From: Balneola vulgaris DSM 17893
Lineage (GTDB): Bacteria; Bacteroidota; Rhodothermia; Balneolales; Balneolaceae
Reading direction: 5' to 3'
Length of the DNA stretch: 64,000 nt
NCBI RefSeq assembly: GCF_000375465.1
Contig: NZ_AQXH01000001.1
Span: 372,130-436,129, forward strand
Shown here: positions 1-7,806 of the stretch, piece by piece
How the letters are laid out: every line of letters begins with the position of its first letter
How positions within the stretch are numbered: position 1 is the stretch's first letter
Position numbers and translations under genes: made by a program
The notes under the pieces: generated by a model
What the model was told of the DNA's origin: nothing
The model's database searches: none
What the model saw: the letters and a program-made list of their open reading frames with translations, nothing else

Positions 1-1
1 A

Positions 2-874
2 TTGTTAGGACTTTCAGGCATTGCTTGTCAGTCGACTGAAACAACACCTTCTATAAATCTTGATGCTGTTCAAGATTCTACCAACATTTTATTTAGTGTA
101 GAAGATTTAAAAGGTCCGGAAGCGGTTCGTTTTGATGAAATAACAAACTCCTTTTACATCTCCAATTTCAATGGTGGCGGTAATGACGCCGACGCTAATG
201 GCTTTATAACAAAAGTAGATGCCAATGGTACCCTTGTTGAAATGGAATACATGACAGGTACCGACTCCTACCCTCTTCATGCACCTCGTGGCATGTTCAT
301 ACAAAATGAGCAGCTATGGGTAGCCGATGTGTTTGGTGTTCATACCTTTGATATAAATACAGGCAATCATCTAAACTTTATAGACTTTTCAGGTTTTGAA
401 CCAGGTTTTCTAAATGACATCTCAGGAGATGGCTCCGGTACTCTATATGTTACCGACACCGGTAAGCCTGTGGTTTATAAGATTGAAAACCAAACAGCAT
501 CTGTGTTTCTTGACTCACTTCCTGTTTACCCAAATGGGATTACTTATTTAGCAGAAGAAGAACTTTTTACACTCGCTCCTTGGCGAGGTGACACTACTTT
601 CTACGCCTTTGATGTTTCAGGAATGGTAACCGAATTCACCAGCTCAAAAGGTGGTAATTTTGACGGTATTGAACCTTTTGAAGACTATTTAATTATAGCT
701 AGCCAAGTGGATCAAAGTATTCGAATAAACCGTTCTGAACTGGATCAGGTTCTAATTAACACACCAGGCCGACCCGCTGATATTGGCCTCGATAATCGGA
801 ACTTAATAATTGCTGTACCCTATATAGCATTTGATAGAGTTGACTTTTGGTCTCTATCCTCTACTAAGAACTGA
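2..874 (+). CDS. SMP-30/gluconolactonase-like beta-propeller lipoprotein (5' end cut)
   Basis: The reading frame is open to the window edge, so the true start lies outside. The first visible residues, LLGLSGIAC, look like the end of a lipoprotein signal peptide with the lipidated Cys. The remaining ~280 residues show repeated propeller-type strands with phrases such as GPEAVRFDE, APRGMF, LNDISGDGSGTLYVTD, YPNGITY and DGIEPFEDYLIIAS, the style of SMP-30/NHL six-bladed propellers. The substrate is unknown; this fold serves lactonases and also non-enzymatic sugar or lipid binders. It probably sits on the periplasmic side of a membrane. A small hairpin with a T run follows the stop. Fold call fairly confident, function open. 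Confidence 0.6.
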   Translation: MLGLSGIACQSTETTPSINLDAVQDSTNILFSVEDLKGPEAVRFDEITNSFYISNFNGGGNDADANGFITKVDANGTLVEMEYMTGTDSYPLHAPRGMFIQNEQLWVADVFGVHTFDINTGNHLNFIDFSGFEPGFLNDISGDGSGTLYVTDTGKPVVYKIENQTASVFLDSLPVYPNGITYLAEEELFTLAPWRGDTTFYAFDVSGMVTEFTSSKGGNFDGIEPFEDYLIIASQVDQSIRINRSELDQVLINTPGRPADIGLDNRNLIIAVPYIAFDRVDFWSLSSTKN

Positions 875-878
875 TGAT

Positions 879-905
879 ACAGCCATCTAGGCTGTTCTTG
901 TTTTT
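879..905 (+). terminator. Weak intrinsic terminator after the lipoprotein gene
   Basis: Six-base inverted repeat ACAGCC / GGCTGT with loop ATCTA, followed by TCTTG and five T. It begins a few bases after the TGA at 872-874, the right place to end the lipoprotein transcript. Confidence 0.5.
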
Positions 906-1014
906 ATAACTTGAATTCAGATTAGTTACATAGTTTAATATTGTAATTACACTTCATCGGTTACATTACTCAAGCGATATAAGCTTATAGAAGAAAAATA
1001 ACTAACAAAGTATC

Positions 1015-2238
1015 ATGACGGTTAAAGAGGTTCAGGAAAAAGAAGAGTTCCAACGTATACTTAAACTAGCTGAATATGATTTAGATTACTCTAAGGACTT
1101 CAAAGACTTAGACGATTTAACTAGATTAGCAGCTCATATAGTAGGAACTGAAATATCACTCATAAATATAGTTGGTCCACATACCCAATGGTCTATCTCA
1201 AATTATGGGTTTGATGTTGATCAAATGCCACGTGAAGAGTCGATATGTAATCATACTATTCAGGATGACGAACCTTTCGAAGTTCCTGAACTAGACAAAG
1301 ATGATCGCTTTAAAGAAAAAGAATATGTTACAAGTGATCCCAATCTTCGATATTACTTTGGCGTCCCTTTAAAAAGCATAGATGGGCATAGAATTGGTGC
1401 ATTATGTGTACTCGATACCAAGACTAGATCCATCACCCCTGAAAAAGTTGAAATGTTCAATATCATTGCTGAGGAGGTAATGAGAAGGTTAGAACATTTG
1501 AAGCTCATCAAAGAATTAAAAATGAAATTAGATGAAGCGGATGAAGTATCACGGAAAGTGAGTCATGATATCCGTGGCCCAATTGGTGGTATTATTGGAT
1601 TATCTCAACTCATAAAAGAGAATGCTGAACGTGAAGATTTAACTAATATCATCGAATTGATTGAGATGATTAATCGGGGTGGTAAAACCGTCTTAGAATT
1701 AGCGGATGAAATACTATCTACACATAAAGAAATCAAGCAAGACCCCATTTCCTCTAGTGAATCATTAGCTTTAACTCAGCTCAAAGAAAAACTTGTTGAT
1801 TTATATAAGCCTCAAGCTCAATTAAAAAATGTGAGCTTTGATGTAACATTGACTAACAATGAGTTTAATGAAAACATCCCAAAACGAAAGCTGCTGCAGA
1901 TATTTGGCAACCTCATTACTAATGCCATAAAATTCACTGACAATGGCGGTTCAGTGCATGTAAACCTTCAAATGATTGAAGATTCTGTAAATAGTGGGAA
2001 ACTCCATTTTGAAGTGAAAGATACTGGAATAGGTATCAGTGAAGAGCAGAAGAATCAGCTTTTAGGCGATAAATCATTCTCTACCAAAGGCACCAGCAAT
2101 GAACGCGGGTTTGGCTTTGGTTTTCAGTTAGCACATCATTTAGTTCAATCGATGAATGGAAAACTAAATATTGAGTCAGAAATCGATAAAGGAACTTCTA
2201 TTAAAGTGGAGCTTCCGGTTCGTATTTATTCGAAATAA
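1015..2238 (+). CDS. GAF-domain sensor histidine kinase
   Basis: A 407-residue cytosolic histidine kinase. Residues ~25-165 resemble a GAF domain (ending YFGVPLKSIDGHRIGALCVLD). A helical linker ~165-180 leads to a HisKA domain with the phospho-acceptor in VSHDIRGPIGG (His184), then an ATPase domain with N-box NLITNAIKF (Asn303), G1 DTGIGIS (Asp336) and G2 GFGFGFQL near 365. There is no transmembrane segment, so the signal is sensed in the cytosol through the GAF domain. No response regulator lies next to it, so it is an orphan kinase here. It converges on the DUF547 gene with only 4 bases between stops. Confidence 0.85.
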   Translation: MTVKEVQEKEEFQRILKLAEYDLDYSKDFKDLDDLTRLAAHIVGTEISLINIVGPHTQWSISNYGFDVDQMPREESICNHTIQDDEPFEVPELDKDDRFKEKEYVTSDPNLRYYFGVPLKSIDGHRIGALCVLDTKTRSITPEKVEMFNIIAEEVMRRLEHLKLIKELKMKLDEADEVSRKVSHDIRGPIGGIIGLSQLIKENAEREDLTNIIELIEMINRGGKTVLELADEILSTHKEIKQDPISSSESLALTQLKEKLVDLYKPQAQLKNVSFDVTLTNNEFNENIPKRKLLQIFGNLITNAIKFTDNGGSVHVNLQMIEDSVNSGKLHFEVKDTGIGISEEQKNQLLGDKSFSTKGTSNERGFGFGFQLAHHLVQSMNGKLNIESEIDKGTSIKVELPVRIYSK

Positions 2239-2242
2239 ATAG

Positions 2243-3064
2243 TTATATGTCTTTATAGTTATCTAATTCAAGGGTCCAGTCGTATTTTATATAACTGATT
2301 TTTGGATTAGCTGACTCTGGGATAATCCCATACTTCTTAAGCATCTGAATACTTCCCTTCTTTCCGCCAAAATCTGCTTTAAACCAACTCATTAAGCGAT
2401 TTACAAATACTTTATTCTCTTCTTCTAAAAAATCGGTGGTTCGTTCGAGATATTGTTTTGAGGTAATATCCAATTGTTCTTCTACCCTGTCAGCTTCATA
2501 AATTGCAATATATGGACATGATTTCGCACCACAATTAAGCGCGAAATGAATTCGCGGATCTACTTCCTTCCATCTGAAAGTTTTTTCAAACTCATCAGGG
2601 AACCATTTATCTAAGTAACCCATAGATAGCTTTATCTTTGAATGGCGGATGATTCCATGTTCTATATCATCAAAACTTAATTCATGTCCAGCAATGGTAA
2701 CTTGAGGTGAGGAAAAAAAGTTGTAACCAAACCATGATGCACGATCATCAAACAATTCTGGGTTATCTAATAATAGAATTTGAACATAGGCATTATACAC
2801 ATTGAGCCAGAATGCCTTCTTCTCTTCTTCTGTGTCTAAATCAGCATTTAAATCTTCTTTAGAAACATCAGCCAATAGCTTTTGTAGCTCAAGAGTGGGT
2901 TTTCCAGTTCGAACATGATTCAAAAGTTGTATGGAAACTTCCGTATATGAATTCAATGAATCAGGCAATTCATCAAACGAATTTCCTTGAGCAAGGGCAT
3001 TGGAACTGAGGCTAAGTCCACTCAGTATCAATAGATTCAAAAAAGAAGTCGATATTAATTTCAT
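2243..3064 (-). CDS. DUF547 domain secreted protein
   Basis: I chose the ATG at 3062-3064 (MKLISTS...) because it places a normal Sec signal peptide, ending near NALAQ, at the N-terminus; an in-frame ATG 15 bases upstream would add five residues. The mature ~250 residues carry the DUF547 signatures: KKAFWLNVYNAYVQ, IEHGIIRH and RIHFALNCGAKSCP. DUF547 has no firmly proven reaction, although its Cys/His-rich core suggests an enzyme. The gene is divergent, by 82 bases, from a TIGR04283 glycosyltransferase; the two families recur together in clusters annotated as arsenosugar biosynthesis. Confidence 0.8.
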   Translation of the reverse strand: MKLISTSFLNLLILSGLSLSSNALAQGNSFDELPDSLNSYTEVSIQLLNHVRTGKPTLELQKLLADVSKEDLNADLDTEEEKKAFWLNVYNAYVQILLLDNPELFDDRASWFGYNFFSSPQVTIAGHELSFDDIEHGIIRHSKIKLSMGYLDKWFPDEFEKTFRWKEVDPRIHFALNCGAKSCPYIAIYEADRVEEQLDITSKQYLERTTDFLEEENKVFVNRLMSWFKADFGGKKGSIQMLKKYGIIPESANPKISYIKYDWTLELDNYKDI

Positions 3065-3146
3065 AAAAGTTACATCCATATTTGGCAGGAGTTCGTTTTT
3101 TAATTTACTATCTCTACAATTAATTACGCATTATCGATCATCTAAT

Positions 3147-3854
3147 ATGGCAATAAGTATCATTGTACCAACTTATAACGAAGAATGTACGATTTCGGAT
3201 CAAATTGATTATTTACTTAAAGGGATTGAGGGGCTATCAAAGGCAGAAATAATTATTGTTGATGGCGGTAGTAGTGATGAAACAACGGCCAAAGCACGTT
3301 CAAAGAATGTAACGGCTGTTCGTTCCCCTTCAAAAGGAAGAGCGGCACAAATGAATTACGGTGCATCAATTGCTAAGAATGATATCCTTTATTTTGTTCA
3401 CGCCGACACTCAGCCCCCTTTAACATTTGTAGATGATATTCTCGAAAGCTTTACTTCAAACTATGAATCAGGTTGTTATCGCTATCAGTTCAAGGATTAT
3501 CCTACGCCACTATTACGCATTAATGCCTACTGTACTCGCTTTAAAAGGATAATGTGTAGAGGTGGAGACCAAACCTTATTTATCAAAAAAGATTTATTTA
3601 ATGAATTAGGTGGATTCAGGGAAGATTATCTGATTATGGAAGATTATGATTTTATTCAGAAACTAATGAATAGGAAAAGCTTCAGAGTCATTCAAAAAGA
3701 TGCCTTTGTATCAGCTCGAAAATATGATCACAATGGCTATTTCCAAGTTAACTTCGCGAACCTAGTTGTGTTTATGATGTATTTTGCTGGAGCCTCTCAA
3801 GAATTGATGGTACATGCCTACAAAAACTTAATCTACCATCCCAAAATGGGATAA
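3147..3854 (+). CDS. TIGR04283-type family 2 glycosyltransferase
   Basis: The start is the ATG at 3147 (MAISIIVPTYNEE); the frame is open further upstream but that part overlaps the divergent DUF547 gene and looks non-coding. The 235-residue GT-A protein shows VPTYNEE at the N-terminus, the nucleotide-binding DGGSSDET, the family-marking GRAAQMNYGA and a DxD-like HADT. It lacks membrane helices. In RefSeq this family is named for arsenosugar biosynthesis because it co-occurs with ArsM and ArsS; neither is visible in this window, so the acceptor is unproven. The DUF547 neighbour supports the association. Confidence 0.82.
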   Translation: MAISIIVPTYNEECTISDQIDYLLKGIEGLSKAEIIIVDGGSSDETTAKARSKNVTAVRSPSKGRAAQMNYGASIAKNDILYFVHADTQPPLTFVDDILESFTSNYESGCYRYQFKDYPTPLLRINAYCTRFKRIMCRGGDQTLFIKKDLFNELGGFREDYLIMEDYDFIQKLMNRKSFRVIQKDAFVSARKYDHNGYFQVNFANLVVFMMYFAGASQELMVHAYKNLIYHPKMG

Positions 3855-3941
3855 TCTCTCAATATTTATTGCTAAGTGATAAATAGATATTGATTAATAG
3901 ATTCTACTCAATTTATCTCTGCAAACACTATCGATTCTCCT

Positions 3942-3949
3942 TATCTTTG
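3942..3949 (+). promoter_or_regulatory. Bacteroidota-type -7 box TATCTTTG before mtaB
   Basis: TATCTTTG fits the TAnnTTTG -7 consensus known from Bacteroidota. It ends four bases before the mtaB ATG at 3954, which would put transcription start at or next to the start codon (leaderless mRNA). I could not find a good -33 TTG at 19-21 bases upstream, so confidence is low. Confidence 0.3.
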
Positions 3950-3953
3950 GCGC

Positions 3954-5288
3954 ATGAAAAGTGCCGCATTTGAAACTCTAGGATGTAAATTAAATTTCTC
4001 AGAAACCTCTTCTATGAGGAGAGATTTCGAGGTTGAAGGATTTGAACTCAAAGAATTTGATGACAAAGCAGATATCTATGTCATTAATACCTGTTCAGTA
4101 ACCTTAGATGCTAATAGTGCTTGCCGTAAAACAGTTCGACAAGCCTTAAAGCGTAACCCAGATGCCTTTGTAGCTGTTGTTGGATGTTATGCTCAGCTTG
4201 AACCAGAAGAAATTGCTCAAATTGAAGGTGTTGATGTTGTTTTAGGGGCCAAAGACAAGTTCAAGCTATTAGACCTATTTGACGATTTTGTTAAACAAGA
4301 GAAAACCATCATCCACAATACCGATGTTAATGAAGCAGTCGACTTCCACAATGCTTTTTCATCGGATGACCGAACGCGTGCTTTTCTTAAGGTACAGGAT
4401 GGGTGTAATTACAAGTGTTCATTTTGCACTATTCCTCTAGCACGGGGTGCAAGTCGTAGCCCTAAAATTGCTACCGTTGTACGGAATGCTGAACAGCTGG
4501 TATCAGAAGGATTTAAAGAAATCATCATTACTGGAGTGAACTCAGGTGATTTCGGTTATGGTACGGATGAAAATTTCTATCAATTACTACAAGCACTAGA
4601 AGATGTAAAAGGCTTAGAGAGACTCCGAGTTTCATCTATAGAACCAAATTTACTTACTGAAGAAATTATTCGATTCGCAGCTACTTCAACTAAGCTTCAG
4701 CCTCACTTCCATATTCCATTACAAAGTGGGTCGGATAAGATGCTTAAAACAATGCGTCGGCGTTACAAATCGGATCTTTATAGAGGACGTGTTGAACTTA
4801 TTCGTGAGCTTATTCCAGATGCATGTATTGGAGTAGATGTAATAACGGGTCACCCTGGCGAAACAGAAGCCTTATTCGAAGAATCCATGGCATTCATTGA
4901 TAGCCTAGATGTATCGTACTTACATGTGTTCACCTATTCAGAACGTCCTAATACTCATGCATTAAGTTTAAGCCCTATAGTACCTAAGCCAGAGAGAAAA
5001 AAGCGTACACATAAACTTCGAAGATTATCAAAGAAGAAGCGATTTAATTTTGATGGTCGATTCGAAGGCGAAATACGCCCTACCCTATTCGAAGAAGAAA
5101 ACAAAGATGGGCTCATGTTTGGCTGGACCAACAATTATGTTCGTGTTGCAATCCCACACAATCCAAGGTTAGCGAACACCATTCAACCCGTAAGGCTGAA
5201 TACACTTACTACAGATGGATATTATGAAGGGGAATTAAATCAAAAAATATTAGCAGAAGAGCAAGTAATTGAAGAGCTTATTGGATAA
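3954..5288 (+). CDS. mtaB: tRNA t6A37 methylthiotransferase MtaB
   Basis: A radical-SAM methylthiotransferase, converting t6A to ms2t6A at tRNA position 37. The N-terminal MTTase domain holds three cluster cysteines: Cys11 (TLGCKLNFSE), Cys47 (NTCSVT) and Cys78 (VVGCYAQ). The radical-SAM domain has CNYKCSFC (Cys151, 155, 158), and a TRAM-like segment ends the 444-residue protein, the normal length. NTCSVT together with CKLNFSE is the MtaB pattern rather than MiaB or RimO. The stop overlaps the next start (TAATG at 5286-5290), so the UDG-like gene is probably translationally coupled. Confidence 0.93.
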   Translation: MKSAAFETLGCKLNFSETSSMRRDFEVEGFELKEFDDKADIYVINTCSVTLDANSACRKTVRQALKRNPDAFVAVVGCYAQLEPEEIAQIEGVDVVLGAKDKFKLLDLFDDFVKQEKTIIHNTDVNEAVDFHNAFSSDDRTRAFLKVQDGCNYKCSFCTIPLARGASRSPKIATVVRNAEQLVSEGFKEIIITGVNSGDFGYGTDENFYQLLQALEDVKGLERLRVSSIEPNLLTEEIIRFAATSTKLQPHFHIPLQSGSDKMLKTMRRRYKSDLYRGRVELIRELIPDACIGVDVITGHPGETEALFEESMAFIDSLDVSYLHVFTYSERPNTHALSLSPIVPKPERKKRTHKLRRLSKKKRFNFDGRFEGEIRPTLFEEENKDGLMFGWTNNYVRVAIPHNPRLANTIQPVRLNTLTTDGYYEGELNQKILAEEQVIEELIG

Positions 5289-6091
5289 TGAGTGATTCTA
5301 CAAACACAGCTTTTATAACCGACAGAGTAATACGTTTCTTGAAACAACAAAGAGAGTTGTTTGGCGATTTTTCTGTTAAATCAGTAGACCTAAACACTAG
5401 AGAAGAACCTGCTATTCCTGCTCCGGTACCCACTCCATCTGCTTCAAATGGGAATAAAGAGTATCACGTAGTACCGGAATCAAAGTCAGAAGGTGTAACT
5501 GAGCAAATTGAACCAACCAATGATGAGCAATCTTCAGAAGAAAGAATTGCCGCTTGTTCAAGTGTAGAAGCATTGAATAGCCTTTATTCAGAGCTAATTA
5601 AAAACACCAACGATTTCGTATTTGGAAAAGGTAGCAACTCCCCAAAAGTTATGATTATTGGAGGAGCTCCAGGTAAAAACGATTATAAAGATGGGCGACC
5701 TTTTTCAGGAAAGGTAGGTAAGTTATTAGATAAGATATTAACGGCCATAAGTCTTAGTAAATCAGATTTATACTTTAGCAATATTTTAAAATTTAGACCT
5801 TCTAAGAGTGAACTAGACAACGCTGAATTCACTCAGATGAACACCACTTTCATTAAGAAGGAAATTGACATCCTTCAACCGAATATTGTGCTTTGTGTAG
5901 GCGAACTTGCAACGCAAACACTAATAAATGATTCATCGGATTTTGACAGTCTTCGAGGTCGTTTACATACTGTAGAGGAGCAAAACTACTTTGCGACTTA
6001 TCACCCCGCACAACTACTATTGGATGAGTCGTTAAAGCGACCATGTTGGGAAGACTTAAAAATTTTAAAAGAGCATTTGAACAGGCGCTAA
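5288..6091 (+). CDS. Uracil-DNA glycosylase family 4-like protein lacking Fe-S cysteines
   Basis: The C-terminal ~150 residues match the family 4/5 UDG fold: GGAPGKNDYKDGRPFSG (residues ~125-141) corresponds to the motif GEAPGxxE..G.PFVG, ILKFRP to the NVVKCRP segment, and TYHPAQLL to the C-terminal motif. Residues 1-110 are a low-complexity, Pro/Ser/Glu-rich extension. The only cysteines are Cys90, Cys203 and Cys253: the Cys of KCRP is Phe169 and the Cys expected about 16 residues later is absent, so the 4Fe-4S cluster of family 4 cannot form as known. It may still excise uracil or be a divergent nucleic-acid binder. Coupled to mtaB by a one-base overlap. Confidence 0.78.
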   Translation: MSDSTNTAFITDRVIRFLKQQRELFGDFSVKSVDLNTREEPAIPAPVPTPSASNGNKEYHVVPESKSEGVTEQIEPTNDEQSSEERIAACSSVEALNSLYSELIKNTNDFVFGKGSNSPKVMIIGGAPGKNDYKDGRPFSGKVGKLLDKILTAISLSKSDLYFSNILKFRPSKSELDNAEFTQMNTTFIKKEIDILQPNIVLCVGELATQTLINDSSDFDSLRGRLHTVEEQNYFATYHPAQLLLDESLKRPCWEDLKILKEHLNRR

Positions 6092-6100
6092 AGTCACTTC

Positions 6101-6114
6101 AATTGTTAACAATT
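6101..6114. repeat. Perfect 14-base palindrome upstream of dnaB
   Basis: AATTGTTAACAATT is perfectly self-complementary with no loop, so it is more like a dimeric-regulator operator than a terminator. It lies ten bases after the UDG-like stop and ~150 bases before dnaB. No regulator is known. Confidence 0.4.
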
Positions 6115-6174
6115 TTGTTTAAAAGTTGTGGGGAAATAATCTACAGTGCATGCATATTTTAACTAAATTACTGA

Positions 6175-6202
6175 CGTTGAATTTTATACAGTAAGATCAA
6201 CG
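6175..6202. repeat. Inverted repeat CGTTGA/TCAACG in the dnaB leader
   Basis: CGTTGA (6175-6180) and TCAACG (6197-6202) are exact inverted copies separated by 16 AT-rich bases. This sits ~65 bases before the dnaB ATG and could be an operator or a weak hairpin in the 5' leader. Confidence 0.3.
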
Positions 6203-6266
6203 CACTGCAATTCTACTTTAAAAAATTATAGGCAATTACTAGGTCGATTCAGGGAATAAAAAGGAA

Positions 6267-7805
6267 ATGGCAAAAAACGGTTCAGCATACAAAAAGAAGA
6301 CTTACGAAGATCCATCTAGCATATTAGAGAAAGAAGGCCGAGTGCCTCCTCAAGCGGTTGAAGTTGAAGAAGCCGTATTAGGTGCCATGCTCATCGAAAC
6401 GGGCGCTGCTACCATCGCTATTGGTATGCTGAAAGCGGATGACTTTTATAAGCCTGCCCACCGTCATATTTTCGAAACTATATCGAACTTATCTGAAAGA
6501 GATAATCCTTTAGATCTTCTTACAGTTGAGAATGAACTTCGCGATAACAATTTGCTCGATGTTTGTGGTGGTTCATCCTATTTATCTGATTTAACACGTT
6601 CTGTAAGTTCGGCGGCTAATATTGAGTATCATGCTCAAATTATCATTGAAAAAGCTATTAAAAGAAACCTGATTCTGAACTGTACGGATGTTATTAAAGA
6701 ATCATACGATTCAACTTCAGATGCTTATGATGTTTTAGATGATGCCGAGCAACGTATTTTTGATTTAGCGAATCAGAAGACAAAAAATGCCTCTCAACCT
6801 GTTTCAGAAATCTTAAAAGATACCCTAGCCTATTTAGAAGACATGCGAGGCAAAGAAGGTGGTATTACTGGTGTACCTACTGGATTGGCTATCGATCAAA
6901 TGACTGCTGGTTGGCAAAAAGGTGATCTTATAATCATCGCCGCGCGACCATCTATGGGTAAAACGGCCTTTGTATTAACGGCTGCTAGAAATGCGGCTAT
7001 GCACCTTGATGAAAAGCTTAAAACCCCTATCGCTATCTTCAGTTTAGAGATGTCAAATCAATCTCTAGTTCAACGTTTACTCACCATGGAAGCTCGCGTT
7101 CGTGCTGATGAAGCTAGAAAAGGTACTTTAAATGATGACAGCTTTAAACAACTGATTGAAGCAGCAGGTCGCTTATTTACTGCAGGTATTTTTATTGATG
7201 ATACGCCAGCTATCACATTAATGGAATTGCGTACTAAATGTAGAAGACTGAAAAGTGAACATGATATTGGGTTAATCGTAATTGATTACCTACAGCTTAT
7301 GCAGGGCAATGCAAAGGATTCTGGAAATCGTGAACAAGAAATTGCCTCTATCTCTCGAGGGTTGAAGTCGCTAGCTAAGGAATTAGATGTCCCAGTAATC
7401 GCCTTATCTCAGCTCTCTAGAGCCGTAGAACAACGTGGTGGTGATAAGCGACCACAATTAAGTGATCTTCGTGAATCTGGATCTATTGAGCAGGATGCCG
7501 ATGTGGTGATGTTCCTGTATCGTCCTGAATACTATGGAATTACAACCACCGCTGAGGGACAATCAACGGCTGGTTTAGCAGAGGTAATTATAGGTAAGCA
7601 AAGAAACGGACCGGTAGGTAGTAAAATGCATTATTTCGTTAAAGATTATGCTCGGTTTGAGAACTTAACAACCGCCGATCATGGGGATAGCTACCTCAAT
7701 GATGGAGGTGGTGGCAACACTCCTGCCCTCCCAGATGATTTCTCTCCTTCTGGAGCACCACCTATGCCTCATAACCCAGCTCCCGACGAAGACGCCCCTT
7801 TCTAA
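6267..7805 (+). CDS. dnaB: Replicative DNA helicase DnaB
   Basis: The hexameric 5'-3' helicase of the replication fork. The N-terminal helical domain (VPPQAVEVEEAVLGAML) is followed by the RecA-like domain with Walker A ARPSMGKTAF (Lys232), Walker B LIVIDYLQLM (Asp340), and the LSQLSRAVE and SDLRESGSIEQDAD segments. Length 512 is typical; no intein interrupts the P-loop. The C-terminal tail after ~470 is Gly/Pro-rich. The ATG is preceded by AAAAGGAA, a reasonable ribosome site placed close to the start. The 175-base leader holds two inverted repeats. The M28 peptidase gene begins one base after the stop. Confidence 0.97.
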   Translation: MAKNGSAYKKKTYEDPSSILEKEGRVPPQAVEVEEAVLGAMLIETGAATIAIGMLKADDFYKPAHRHIFETISNLSERDNPLDLLTVENELRDNNLLDVCGGSSYLSDLTRSVSSAANIEYHAQIIIEKAIKRNLILNCTDVIKESYDSTSDAYDVLDDAEQRIFDLANQKTKNASQPVSEILKDTLAYLEDMRGKEGGITGVPTGLAIDQMTAGWQKGDLIIIAARPSMGKTAFVLTAARNAAMHLDEKLKTPIAIFSLEMSNQSLVQRLLTMEARVRADEARKGTLNDDSFKQLIEAAGRLFTAGIFIDDTPAITLMELRTKCRRLKSEHDIGLIVIDYLQLMQGNAKDSGNREQEIASISRGLKSLAKELDVPVIALSQLSRAVEQRGGDKRPQLSDLRESGSIEQDADVVMFLYRPEYYGITTTAEGQSTAGLAEVIIGKQRNGPVGSKMHYFVKDYARFENLTTADHGDSYLNDGGGGNTPALPDDFSPSGAPPMPHNPAPDEDAPF

Positions 7806-7806
7806 A

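Noticed and set aside
6121-6150. DnaA-box-like TTGTGGGGAA near dnaB
   Set aside because: It differs from the DnaA box at more than one base, there is no cluster of boxes and no dnaA gene, so I do not propose an origin.
7681-7806. Upstream extension of the M28 peptidase into dnaB
   Set aside because: That part is inside dnaB in another frame and has no domain; the signal peptide begins at 7807 or 7816.
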